Source: an uncultured Mediterraneibacter sp.
GTDB taxonomy: Bacteria > Bacillota > Clostridia > Lachnospirales > Lachnospiraceae
Reading direction: 5' to 3'
Assembly (NCBI GenBank): GCA_944381495.1
Contig: CALWLJ010000027.1
Location: 1-42,455 of the forward strand
DNA: 42,455 nucleotides
The position numbers and the translations under genes are program-made. The notes beneath the pieces are model-generated. The model had not been told where the DNA came from. It did no database searches and saw only the letters and a program-made list of their open reading frames with translations. Below are positions 14,545 through 22,950 of this stretch, in pieces. How positions within the stretch are numbered: position 1 is the first letter of the stretch; each line of letters opens with the position of its first letter.

Positions 14545-15270
14545 TTATCGGATCATCTTCCGGATCTGACCTTCCTCAGCATCCGGAAACTCTCCTGTAA
14601 TCTTTTCCATTATCCGTTCAAAAGATCTCTGCGGATCCTCCCGGTAGGCTGATGTTACCTCTTCATACCCCCACAGATGTTCCGGCGTCGTATACACGGC
14701 GATCGGCCAGCCGTATTCCACGCCGTCCTTTTTGCGTCTTCTTCTCCGGAAATCCCGGTTCAGGATATAGCCCTGCATCTGCAGGTCCGTGATCACGCCA
14801 TCGAAGTTCTTCTCTCCGCCTTTTCCGAACCCGGCCTGCCTTTTCACTTCAAAGGAATACAGCTCCTTCTCGTCCTCGAACAGATCCATGATCTTCTTGC
14901 TCCGGTTGCTGGCCAGCTCATCGTCATACCGGGCGTCAAAATCATACCCGTCCCGCCTGTAATTGGCGAAGACCGGGAACCATTCTCTGGAAATGAACCC
15001 AGCCTTCCTGTCAAAGAACTTCCCGTAGGCGGCCTGCCCGCTTCTGGCAATGATCTCCCGCCACACCCAGGGATCCTGTTCGGGATCGCCGGTCCACCAT
15101 GCATAGGGGTAAACATGATCTTCCACAGAAAATCCTTCCGCCCCATTGGCGAACAGCGGCAGGAACCCCACCTGGTCAATATACCGGATCAGTTCCTCCG
15201 GCGTCCGGATCCGCAGCGGGTTGTCCCAATCCAGGCCGCGCATGATCCACTCTCCCGATTCATTTGGCAT
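14545..15270 (-). CDS. Putative DNA-glycosylase-like protein (AlkZ-related), uncertain
   Basis: The 241-residue protein begins MPNESGEWIM and has the conserved blocks GFLPLFANGAEGFSVEDH, WWTGDPEQDPWVWREIIA and QAGFGKGGEKNFDGVITDLQ. Proteins with these blocks are common in Lachnospiraceae and are often described as AlkZ-related; AlkZ/YcaQ enzymes unhook DNA crosslinks. I recall this name from memory and cannot test it. Arginine-rich RDFRRRRRKK near residue 195 fits nucleic acid binding. GGGAGG lies seven bases before this ATG; the longer frame upstream is non-coding leader. It follows the PtuB-like gene by 74 bases on the same strand but has the GC-rich composition of the core genome, unlike the AT-rich Septu pair. 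Confidence 0.55.
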   Translation of the reverse strand: MPNESGEWIMRGLDWDNPLRIRTPEELIRYIDQVGFLPLFANGAEGFSVEDHVYPYAWWTGDPEQDPWVWREIIARSGQAAYGKFFDRKAGFISREWFPVFANYRRDGYDFDARYDDELASNRSKKIMDLFEDEKELYSFEVKRQAGFGKGGEKNFDGVITDLQMQGYILNRDFRRRRRKKDGVEYGWPIAVYTTPEHLWGYEEVTSAYREDPQRSFERIMEKITGEFPDAEEGQIRKMIR

Positions 15271-15344
15271 ATGTAATTCCTCCCTTGCTGTTATTCTGAA
15301 GAATTGGCGGATGTTCTGGAGCGTCTTGTCAGTTCTTCTCCCAC

Positions 15345-15917
15345 TTACATTGTTCTCCAAAACCATTTGATCACATTAAAATATGGTTGATATTCCTCAT
15401 CTTCTTCATTCATGTAAACCAGATTTATTGTATCTTTATCCAGATTCTGAAGTTTTTTAATAACAGCTTTTCTTGCATTTTTCAACTCATAATCATTTAA
15501 ATTCAAAAGATCAATAGTATAATCATCTCCTACTATTTTCCCGTCTGCATAATATGTAAATTTATCCTCGCAGTGTTCATCTAAAGGAGACACAAACTTT
15601 TCTTTATCGTAATTGTTATCTTTTTTTCGCCCGCAGGTCCTTACATTATTACAGGCGGCAACAATATTCATATAATCCAGTGTTTTAGTGCTTGTATGCC
15701 TCCCCGGATGTCTCGGCTCGATATGTTCATTATGAGATTTTTGTTCTGAAATACGTCCACAACAGTATGCACAGATTCCTTTTTGCTCCTTTATCAAAGC
15801 TTGATTAAGTTTTGGACGGTACTCTGCAAATTCCGGACTGTCATAATCTTTTTGAGGATATTTCTTCTTGAAATCTATAAGAAAACCAGGCTCATTTTCT
15901 TTTTTGATATACAACAT
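15345..15917 (-). CDS. ptuB: Septu-like HNH nuclease (PtuB, TIGR02646-type)
   Basis: The 190-residue HNH-family nuclease has the zinc/HNH features in order: CAYC (C49, C52) followed by C53, SHNEHIEPRHPGRH (residues 61-74), DYMNIVAACNN (81-91) and C95. This is the arrangement of TIGR02646/PtuB proteins, the effector of Septu phage defence, which cuts DNA when released by its ATPase partner. Its ATG overlaps the stop of the ATPase gene (TAATG), the usual ptuA-ptuB order. The gene is AT-rich compared with flanking genes, consistent with horizontal transfer. Retron-associated PtuB relatives exist, but I find no reverse transcriptase in the window. The role as effector is from the family. Confidence 0.8.
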   Translation of the reverse strand: MLYIKKENEPGFLIDFKKKYPQKDYDSPEFAEYRPKLNQALIKEQKGICAYCCGRISEQKSHNEHIEPRHPGRHTSTKTLDYMNIVAACNNVRTCGRKKDNNYDKEKFVSPLDEHCEDKFTYYADGKIVGDDYTIDLLNLNDYELKNARKAVIKKLQNLDKDTINLVYMNEEDEEYQPYFNVIKWFWRTM

Positions 15918-17170
15918 TATTTCATTCTCCTTTTCAGCTCCATCCTTGCCATAATAACGTCCTGGTGATTATCGCTCGTTATTTTTGACAACTCCTTTAT
16001 TTTTTCTTCTGCTGACGAATATTCTCCCTGTTCTATTAGTTCGTAAATAGAATCTATAAATTTCTCCGTTTCGGGATTGATAGAACTTGTTCCCATAAAC
16101 TGTTCCAAGACTGCGTTCGCATCATACCCATTTAATTGTGTGATTGGACTAACTTCTATATCATTTCCATCTCGTTGCATAAAAAACAAATTATAATTTT
16201 CATCTGCTTCGCTTAATATGATTGGAGAATGTGTAGTGACAATAAACTGCAAGTTGGGGAAAGTGGTTTTAAGTACACCTAAAATTTTTCTTTGCCATGT
16301 GGGATGCATATGCAGTTCCAACTCATCGATCAAAACGACGCCTTCGCCTAATAACGGATTTTCCAATGTGGGATTGGCCAGCGTTAATCGCCTTGCCAGA
16401 TCTCCAAATAACGCCAATGTACACTTCTCTCCATCTGACATCTGCGATACATTTAAGCTGATATTCCCTTTATCAATTTTCATCTCCAAACGGGGTTTAC
16501 GGACCACTCTTAAATTCGAGCACTCATCCAACATAGACGTGATCGCAGTCCTTACTGCTTTCAAAGCACGGTCCTGATAGTTTAAATCTCCCGTCTCAAT
16601 TTTGTGTTCATTTTCGTAATCTTCCTGATTTCGATACCATTCAAAAAATGTCCGAAAATCTATCCTATTCTCAATTGATTTCTCAAATGATGAATAAATA
16701 TCAAATGTATGATGAGTCCGTATTCTTAAAGGAATATCCAGCACTAAGCGATTTGTATCATAATTCACAAAAATAGATATATTTCCCTGCTCTTCGTCTG
16801 TAATGTATTTTTCATGAAAAATTTCTGCAATCTTTTTTAATGAATTAATATCATGTGTTCGTTTTCCTGTCTTACGGATCATTTTTCTATAATATGTTAT
16901 CTTCTCTTCTTCCAGATCTATCACTGCAGATATCTTTGTTTCCTGCTTTCCAAATTTAATGTCATCTAATTGAATCGTATAATTTTGTTTTAATTCTTTT
17001 CGATTTACAACCTGATTGATGATATTTGCGTACAATAAATTAACAGCTCGAAGTATGGAAGATTTTCCTGTGCCGTTAATGCCAAAAATCACTGTACTTT
17101 TACCCTGCAGTTCCAATTTTGCAGAGCCGATTGCCCTAAAGTTTTCCAATTCAATATTTTCTAACCGCAT
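15917..17170 (-). CDS. ptuA: Septu-like AAA/ABC-type ATPase (PtuA)
   Basis: The 417-residue SMC/ABC-like ATPase has Walker A at 30-38 (GINGTGKSS), an ABC signature at 242-249 (SQMSDGEK), Walker B at 279-283 (VLIDE) followed by LHMHP, and the H-loop VTTHSP at 311-316. Between Walker A and the signature is a long insertion with helical arms. The C-terminal 70 residues are helical. PtuA forms a complex that restrains PtuB and licenses it on infection. AGGAGG lies six bases before the ATG. The gene is AT-rich and coupled to ptuB. No clear promoter is identified in the 437-base gap upstream. Other overcoming-lysogenisation-type (OLD) ATPases are alternatives, but the HNH neighbour makes Septu the best call. 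Confidence 0.82.
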   Translation of the reverse strand: MRLENIELENFRAIGSAKLELQGKSTVIFGINGTGKSSILRAVNLLYANIINQVVNRKELKQNYTIQLDDIKFGKQETKISAVIDLEEEKITYYRKMIRKTGKRTHDINSLKKIAEIFHEKYITDEEQGNISIFVNYDTNRLVLDIPLRIRTHHTFDIYSSFEKSIENRIDFRTFFEWYRNQEDYENEHKIETGDLNYQDRALKAVRTAITSMLDECSNLRVVRKPRLEMKIDKGNISLNVSQMSDGEKCTLALFGDLARRLTLANPTLENPLLGEGVVLIDELELHMHPTWQRKILGVLKTTFPNLQFIVTTHSPIILSEADENYNLFFMQRDGNDIEVSPITQLNGYDANAVLEQFMGTSSINPETEKFIDSIYELIEQGEYSSAEEKIKELSKITSDNHQDVIMARMELKRRMK

Positions 17171-17489
17171 ATCGCGCCTCCTGACTTTTATGTTCTGATT
17201 TCTTGTTTTGTTTCTGCTTTTCCAAAAGATCTACTCTTAATACCTCACATTATTTATCTTAAAGCAGTCGATATGATTATTGGCAGATCACCGATAAATA
17301 TCACATAGTTCAGATACTTTGCCACACCGAATCACTACTTCTTTATTCTATCAAATCACCATGCTTTTCGCTATCTCTTATTTTCAATTATCCCCATATC
17401 TGTAAGCGGGTAGTCAGATGTATCTCGAATTCCACTTTACTTTTGATCGGATAGGGCGAGATTCCTGTCCCGCTGTTCGTTGCACACCA

Positions 17490-17541
17490 AATGCCTGCTC
17501 GTGCAAACACGGCAGACGCTTGCCGTGCTTATCGCGCAAAA
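17490..17541 (-). repeat. Post-terminator structured element, copy D
   Basis: Read on the minus strand from 17541, this 52-base segment begins TTTTGCGCGATAAGC, forms the hairpin CACGGCA/TGCCGTG, and continues GTTTGCACGAGCAGGCATT. It aligns without gaps to copy C (37647-37596), with 39 of 52 bases identical by my count. Both copies start at the T tract of a terminator on the minus strand. The rest of the gap 17171-17607 shows no gene. Confidence 0.7.
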
Positions 17542-17583
17542 GACCGGCCGCATCGAGATTCTGTTTCTCCCGATGCGGCCGGT
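17538..17583 (-). terminator. Terminator of the GH3 gene
   Basis: On the minus strand ACCGGCCGCATCG (17583-17571) pairs perfectly with CGATGCGGCCGGT (17555-17543) around a 15-base loop and is followed by CTTTTG. It lies 24 bases after the GH3 stop. Confidence 0.9.
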
Positions 17584-17607
17584 TCCGTCATGCCGTCACT
17601 CTTTTAA

Positions 17608-20600
17608 TCATGCCTTCTTCTGTTTCTTCTCTTTCGGCGCTTTGTAATTTTCCGGATGAGCCTTCGCATCCTTCGTTCTGCGTACCATGTAGATCACCAT
17701 GACAACCGTCAGCACTCCTACGGAGATGTTGGAGATCCACAGACCGATCTTCCAGGGTGACATAGTATAGCTGATAGTAGTTCCCGGTGCGATGTTGTTC
17801 ATGGAACGGCTGTTTACCACAGCATAGCACATATCTTTTACCGCACGGCGGATCACAGAGACTGCTGTAGCGCTTTCTGTATCCTCGATCAGTGAAGTAA
17901 AGGAATCACCCCATGCCATCCATGTATCTGTTCCGGACCGGAGTGCAGAGTCCACGCTGTTGGATCCTGCGTTCATGACCATATCGGAGATCACCATTCC
18001 GCGGAACCCCCACTCGTCACGGAGAAGCTCTGTGTTAAGCGCGTAGTTTGCTCCGCCCCATGTGAATCCGAAGTAATTCATGCAGTTCATGATACCGGTT
18101 GCCCCGCGCATCGTACGTGTGGAGACTGTACCGTCTTCGTCCGATGTATAGTTGATCGTCATTCTTGCCTGTTTCACTGCGATCTCAAACGGCTTCAGAT
18201 AGATTTCTCTCATAGCCTGCTCGTTGCACCAGATGGAAACACGGCTTCTGTCGTTGTCGTAAAGTTCCTCGTCATTGAGAGCAAAATGCTTGATGGTCGT
18301 GATCAGTCCCTGATCAGAGCATCCGGACACCACATAGGCTCCCATGATACCTGAAAGCAGCGGATCCTCGCTGTAGTACTCAAAGTTTCTTCCCGAGAAC
18401 GGGGAACGGTGGATGTTCATAGCCGGAGCATACCAGCTGTTCACTCCTGCGCTCATGGCTTCCTGTCCCACTGCCTCGCCCATGTTGTAGGCAAGATCTG
18501 TGTTAAATGTAGCGGCAATGATCGGCTCGCTGGGATATGCAGTGTACTCGAAGGAGTCTGTAATGCTTCCAACGATTCCCTGCGGTCCGTCATAATCTAC
18601 AGTAGCCGGTTTTCCGACAGATACAATAGCTGCTGTCTGGTCATAGGACGCCGCCAGAGCCACATACAGGCTGGGATCAGAGAAATCCAGCTGATCCATC
18701 AGATCATCCCAGCGGGGATCATCATAATCAGCGCCTCGCAGGGAAGCCAGGGAATCTCCGTTGTCCGCGTCTGTTTCAGGCATATCTTCTGTATAGACTT
18801 TGCTTCCCTCTACATTTCCCAGAGTCTCATCTGTGGAGAGGTCGATTGGAGAAAGTGTCATAGTGCCGTCACCATTGTCTGTCCCTACGCCTTCCGGGGC
18901 AGTCCGCTCGTCCGCTGTCGGTGATGTAGCCGTATTCATCAGCGGTCCGTTGGCTCTTGTGAGCTGGCTGGTGGACGCCATATGATCTGTCATTTCCTGG
19001 AAAAGGTTTGTTGCCGCTGTGTACTCCGTGGAGCCGTCGGATTTTGTCATGACCTCTTCCGTATAATTGCCTTCATCATCCAGCTGTGACTGTGCCTCGA
19101 TCTCGGATTGACGCGGATTATCGTTGTCATACCAGATTGTATCCGGAACTGTCACGGTTCTGGAATCATACTCCTCATGTGCATTGGCATTGATGCTGAT
19201 GGCGTAATCGCCGCCCTCCAGCACATAGGCTCCTGCCGTTCCGTCCGGATTCTCTCTCGTGTAGCAGTAGGACGCCATATCTTCTTTATCAAAAGTTACT
19301 GTCACTTCCGCTGACTGGCCGGGCGCGATCTCGTCCGTCTTGTCATAAGCGATCAGGTTTCCTGTAGATTTCTCAATCTGATTCTCGATATCGAAATCCG
19401 TATAGGGAGGGTTGTAATATACCTGCACCACATCTTTTCCTGCCCTTGTGCCATTATTGGTCACTGTAACAGTCAGAGTAACTGTATCTTCATCTTCTGT
19501 CAGATCTGTAATACTCTGAGTAAAGTCTGTATCATAGCTCAGTCCGTATCCGAAGGGGATCTGGACCGCCGCGTCATAATCCTGTCCGTCCTGACCGAAC
19601 ACGCTGAATGTTCCGCCGGTATCGTCAACCGTCTCATAATAACGGTATCCTACATAAATGTTTTCCTCATACTCAAGGAAGTTCATCTCTGTGGGATCGC
19701 CTACCGGATTGGGGAATCCGCCGGCCACCAGATAGAGGTTGTCATATTCATAATTTCCGAAATTTGCAGAGCTGGGATCGGACATAATATCTGTCATCCA
19801 CGTGTCCACTGCTCTTCCTGACGGGTTTACATCCCCGCAGAGGATCTCGCCCATAGCCTGGAAACCTTTTCCGCCCGGTCCTCCGATCCAGAGGATCGCG
19901 TCCGCGGACAACTCTCCGTCCTCTTCCATCAGCTCACTGATCTCCATCACATTAGATGTATTCAGGATCACTACAACATTTTCACAGTTTGCCTTGGCAA
20001 AACGGATCATTTCCTTCTCTGCCTCAGAGAGCTGGAGCTGATGAGCCGTGCCGTCCACATATCCGGTGCCATAGATGGCGCTACCTTCTACATCTGCCTG
20101 GACGTCGCTTCCTTCTCCGCCTACACGTCCGATAAATACAATACCTGTAGTTCCCTGGCAGGATTCTTCCATTCCGTCATATACGGAAGGCTCATACTCT
20201 ATGATATCGATTCCGGCGCCCTCAAATCCGCCTTCCTCATTTGCCCGCTCATAGCCTTCCGCGTTCATTCCTCTTGCATCGCCGCTGTTCAGAGCGTCTT
20301 CCATGGCTTCATTTACATTGAAATACTCATGCAGGGCGCCGGAAGCGGTCACGATCTGATCAGAATCTGTATTTACATTACCGGAACCTGTTCCGCCGTA
20401 GACCGGACTTATATATCTGTATCCAAAAGGCGTCACTGAAGAGCCTTTTTCCAGAGGCAGTACCCCGTTATTCTTAAAGAGGACTTCGCCTTCCTCCGCG
20501 ATCTGAAGAGCTGCACTCTGAGAAATCTCTGTCAGTTCGTCGCCGTTTTCATAGTCTGCCGTATAATACTCTGTATCCCACTCCGAAGCCTCATCCGGGA

Positions 20601-20763
20601 CTGTTGTCACCATCTCTCCTCTGCCCAGGAAGATCTCCATGGAGAGGGAGAAGAAATTCATCAGGATCGTTGCCGTAATATCAAGGGCAAGCAGAACCGC
20701 CAGTACGATGGCCCAGATCCGGACGAACTTTTTGTTATTCATCTTTAACTTTTTACTTTCCAT
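17608..20763 (-). CDS. Membrane-anchored glycoside hydrolase family 3 with inverted domain order
   Basis: The 1051-residue protein has its GH3 C-domain first (about 85-400; EGEVLFKNNGVLPLEKGSS, then GPGGKGFQAMGEILCGD), an Fn3-like domain next (VTLTVTVTNNGTRAGKDVVQ), and the GH3 TIM-barrel domain last (about 690-970). The barrel has IKHFALNDEELYDNDRSRV and the nucleophile Asp of GMVISDM at about 927. Inverted GH3s are known from rumen and gut clostridia. One membrane helix lies at about 14-36 and another near 1010-1032, so the enzyme is anchored at both ends, presumably with the catalytic part outside. The substrate may be a beta-glucoside or beta-xyloside. AGCGGAGG precedes the ATG. It has its own promoter, a leader hairpin and a terminator. 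Confidence 0.88.
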   Translation of the reverse strand: MESKKLKMNNKKFVRIWAIVLAVLLALDITATILMNFFSLSMEIFLGRGEMVTTVPDEASEWDTEYYTADYENGDELTEISQSAALQIAEEGEVLFKNNGVLPLEKGSSVTPFGYRYISPVYGGTGSGNVNTDSDQIVTASGALHEYFNVNEAMEDALNSGDARGMNAEGYERANEEGGFEGAGIDIIEYEPSVYDGMEESCQGTTGIVFIGRVGGEGSDVQADVEGSAIYGTGYVDGTAHQLQLSEAEKEMIRFAKANCENVVVILNTSNVMEISELMEEDGELSADAILWIGGPGGKGFQAMGEILCGDVNPSGRAVDTWMTDIMSDPSSANFGNYEYDNLYLVAGGFPNPVGDPTEMNFLEYEENIYVGYRYYETVDDTGGTFSVFGQDGQDYDAAVQIPFGYGLSYDTDFTQSITDLTEDEDTVTLTVTVTNNGTRAGKDVVQVYYNPPYTDFDIENQIEKSTGNLIAYDKTDEIAPGQSAEVTVTFDKEDMASYCYTRENPDGTAGAYVLEGGDYAISINANAHEEYDSRTVTVPDTIWYDNDNPRQSEIEAQSQLDDEGNYTEEVMTKSDGSTEYTAATNLFQEMTDHMASTSQLTRANGPLMNTATSPTADERTAPEGVGTDNGDGTMTLSPIDLSTDETLGNVEGSKVYTEDMPETDADNGDSLASLRGADYDDPRWDDLMDQLDFSDPSLYVALAASYDQTAAIVSVGKPATVDYDGPQGIVGSITDSFEYTAYPSEPIIAATFNTDLAYNMGEAVGQEAMSAGVNSWYAPAMNIHRSPFSGRNFEYYSEDPLLSGIMGAYVVSGCSDQGLITTIKHFALNDEELYDNDRSRVSIWCNEQAMREIYLKPFEIAVKQARMTINYTSDEDGTVSTRTMRGATGIMNCMNYFGFTWGGANYALNTELLRDEWGFRGMVISDMVMNAGSNSVDSALRSGTDTWMAWGDSFTSLIEDTESATAVSVIRRAVKDMCYAVVNSRSMNNIAPGTTISYTMSPWKIGLWISNISVGVLTVVMVIYMVRRTKDAKAHPENYKAPKEKKQKKA

Positions 20764-20787
20764 CTCTTTCCTCCGCTTTTACAATAG

Positions 20788-20825
20788 TGAAAAGGGAGCC
20801 GGCTCCCGGGATTTTCTGGCTCCTC
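20788..20825 (-). terminator. Terminator-like hairpin in the GH3 leader (possible attenuator)
   Basis: On the minus strand GGAGCC (20823-20818) can pair with GGCTCC (20800-20795), followed by CTTTTC. The same bases also form the perfect 14-base palindrome GGGAGCCGGCTCCC (20794-20807). It lies between the GH3 promoter and its start codon. It may instead terminate the upstream kinase transcript. Confidence 0.5.
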
Positions 20826-20840
20826 TTTCCTTACACGGGG

Positions 20841-20870
20841 ATCATAACATAAGATGAAATTTTTGTGTAA
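20841..20870 (-). promoter_or_regulatory. Promoter of the GH3 gene
   Basis: On the minus strand TTACAC (20870-20865) and TATGAT (20846-20841) are separated by 18 bases, with a TG one base before the -10 (extended -10). The leader would be about 70 bases and includes a terminator-like hairpin. Confidence 0.6.
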
Positions 20871-20923
20871 AATCTGGTGGGAACTGTCAGAATTGTGATG
20901 TATTTGGTAAATATATGACAGAT

Positions 20924-22225
20924 TCAGAACAGAATATCCAGGATAAACTTCCCGTTTTGATGGCTCATTTCCGCTTCTCCGCCATATTTTTGTGCAATAT
21001 AACGGATACTTCTCGTGCCAAACCCGTGGAACCGCTTATCTTCCTTAGTCGTAACCGGCAGTCCGTCTTCAAACCGAAGTTCATCTGAACATTCATTTTC
21101 CATATGGATGAAAAGCATGTCCTGCTGCCCGGCAACATTCAGGCTGATGATCCGCTTCTCTTCCGGCTCCCGGATGACCGATGCGATGGCATTGTCAAGA
21201 GCATTGCCGAACAGGGAATAGATATCTGCCGCATTCATAAATGACAGCCGCTTTCCGTCAATGATATATGTAAACTTTATATTGTATTTCTGGCAGATCA
21301 GGCTCTTCTCCGTCAGCACCAGGTCAACCGCATCATTGCCGGATTTCACCATGCTGTCATAGATCATGACGCTTTTCTGGAACTCTTCGATCTTTTCCCG
21401 GCGGAGGTTCTCATTGTCAATGCCTTCCAGAGCCTGTATCTGATACTTCAGGTCATGACACTTGATATTAATGATATCAATATTTTCCTTCGACATCTCA
21501 TGCTGCTGTTTTTCCATATGAAGGAGCTGCTCCAGGATCTCATTCTGAGATTCCAGCTTATTCCGGCTGGACAGATCGAACTGCATGGCAATGCCCAGAG
21601 AGCAGGCGATCACTGCGTACAGCCGGCAGATCACACTTGTCATAATACCGTTTCCCGTATCCAGTCCCTCGCCCATAACAGAAAGAACGATACTGCTCAG
21701 GAGCACACAGGCGGAAACCAGACTCATGCGGATATCCGCATCCTTCAGTTCCCTTTCCTGATATTTTTTCACAAGAATTTTATAAAAAATAACGCCCGCC
21801 GCGGCAAAAACAAGGAAATTCAGGACCAGTTTGTCAACGATCCAGGGAATCGCATCCGCCACCAGCACAGACCGGATCATGTATCTGCACGCCTGGGTGA
21901 GCGCGTAAGTAATATGCTGCGCCGCATATCCGGCCGTACCCACAAAGAGGATATCCCTCCTTCTGACATCGAACAGAATATGCATCATAAACATCGTAAC
22001 CCCGAACAGCAGCAGATAATATACGATCTCCATAGGATAGTAAGATGCAGGAATCCGGCGGATCAGACGGATCAGGCCCACTCCGGCGCCATAGTAGACA
22101 GCCAGCATCCCGATCAGTTTCGCCGCGAAATGTTCTTTCCTCGGGAGAGGCCAGGAAAACGCCGCCTCCATAATAAACAGCTGGGTAGAAAAGTTGAAGA
22201 AATATTCATATACATATCGTTCCAT
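20924..22225 (-). CDS. GHKL-type sensor histidine kinase (AgrC-like)
   Basis: The 433-residue kinase has about six N-terminal membrane helices (1-215), a coiled coil rich in Gln and Glu (about 222-250), the phospho-acceptor region IKCHDLKYQIQAL (His about 257) and a GHKL ATPase domain with the N box FGNALDNAIASV and the glycine box FHGFGTRSIRYIA. This layout is that of AgrC/ComD-like peptide sensors and of VirS-type kinases. Its ATG overlaps the LytTR regulator's stop as TAATG. No AgrD-like peptide gene or AgrB protease is visible nearby, so the ligand may be something else. The GH3 gene starts 160 bases downstream with its own promoter, so it may be a target. Confidence 0.9.
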   Translation of the reverse strand: MERYVYEYFFNFSTQLFIMEAAFSWPLPRKEHFAAKLIGMLAVYYGAGVGLIRLIRRIPASYYPMEIVYYLLLFGVTMFMMHILFDVRRRDILFVGTAGYAAQHITYALTQACRYMIRSVLVADAIPWIVDKLVLNFLVFAAAGVIFYKILVKKYQERELKDADIRMSLVSACVLLSSIVLSVMGEGLDTGNGIMTSVICRLYAVIACSLGIAMQFDLSSRNKLESQNEILEQLLHMEKQQHEMSKENIDIINIKCHDLKYQIQALEGIDNENLRREKIEEFQKSVMIYDSMVKSGNDAVDLVLTEKSLICQKYNIKFTYIIDGKRLSFMNAADIYSLFGNALDNAIASVIREPEEKRIISLNVAGQQDMLFIHMENECSDELRFEDGLPVTTKEDKRFHGFGTRSIRYIAQKYGGEAEMSHQNGKFILDILF

Positions 22226-22950
22226 TACTGCTCCCCTCCCAGATATCTCATCAGCTCCGCATAAAGCGTCTTCTGATGGCTCCTGCTGACCGGTATCGCC
22301 TCATCTGCCACCCATACCGTGTCCTTCCGTATCTTCCGGACATGCCTCAGATTGACCAGACAGCCGCTGGAGCATTTTCCGAAGCCATAACTTAAAAACT
22401 CTCCTTCTTTCCGCGCGATTGTTCCTCTCTCCCGGAACTCTCCCATGGATGTATGATAAATGATATAGTTTTTATTCTTGTCCTTCTCCAGATAATAGAT
22501 CTCCGAGAAAGGGACCCGCACGATACCATCTTCCCCTTCCATCAGAGCTGTCTTCTCCCTCCGGGTTGACTGAAACCGCAGCGCTTTGCGGAACTTGTCC
22601 AGAAAGGTATAATACTCTACCGGCTTCACAATGAAGTCAAGAGCATTCACCTCATATCCATTGATGGCATACTGAGCCATATTTGTCACAAAGATCAGGC
22701 TGACGGACTCGTCAACCTTCCGGATCCTCCTGGCCGTCTCCAGGCCGTCCGCCCCGGGCATCTCAATGTCCAGGAAGATCACGTCGTACACCGCCGAAAA
22801 TCCATCCAGAAAAGCCACACTGTCCGAAAAGGTTTCCACAATGCAGTCCACCTTCTCTTCCTCAGCCGCCTGACCGGCATACCCCTTCATCTTTTCAAGA
22901 AATGCCCTGTCATCATCCACCAGGGCGATCCGTACTTTCGCTGACGGCAT
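22225..22950 (-). CDS. LytTR-family response regulator
   Basis: The 241-residue protein has a receiver domain (7-125) with acidic residues D12-D14, phosphorylatable D61 in VIFLDIEMPGADGLE, and the Lys of FIVKPVEYY. A LytTR DNA-binding domain (about 140-238) follows, with VPFSEIYYLEKDKNKNYII and CLVNLRHVRKI. LytTR proteins bind direct repeats and usually control toxins, exoenzymes or quorum-sensing operons with a GHKL kinase partner, which follows immediately. GGGGGAAT lies before the ATG. The first 38 bases overlap, in another frame, the end of the P-loop protein gene. Such a long same-strand overlap is unusual and suggests that the upstream gene's end was altered. Confidence 0.92.
   Translation of the reverse strand: MPSAKVRIALVDDDRAFLEKMKGYAGQAAEEEKVDCIVETFSDSVAFLDGFSAVYDVIFLDIEMPGADGLETARRIRKVDESVSLIFVTNMAQYAINGYEVNALDFIVKPVEYYTFLDKFRKALRFQSTRREKTALMEGEDGIVRVPFSEIYYLEKDKNKNYIIYHTSMGEFRERGTIARKEGEFLSYGFGKCSSGCLVNLRHVRKIRKDTVWVADEAIPVSRSHQKTLYAELMRYLGGEQ

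Noticed and set aside
15345-17170. Retron of the Septu-effector type
   Set aside because: PtuA/PtuB-like genes occur in some retrons, but no reverse transcriptase or msr/msd-like structure lies nearby.
20788-20825. LicT/SacY-type antiterminator site in the GH3 leader
   Set aside because: The hairpin is present, but I cannot find the characteristic RAT sequence overlapping it.
20924-22950. Agr-type quorum-sensing locus
   Set aside because: The GHKL kinase and LytTR regulator fit, but no AgrB protease or AgrD-like peptide could be found beside them.
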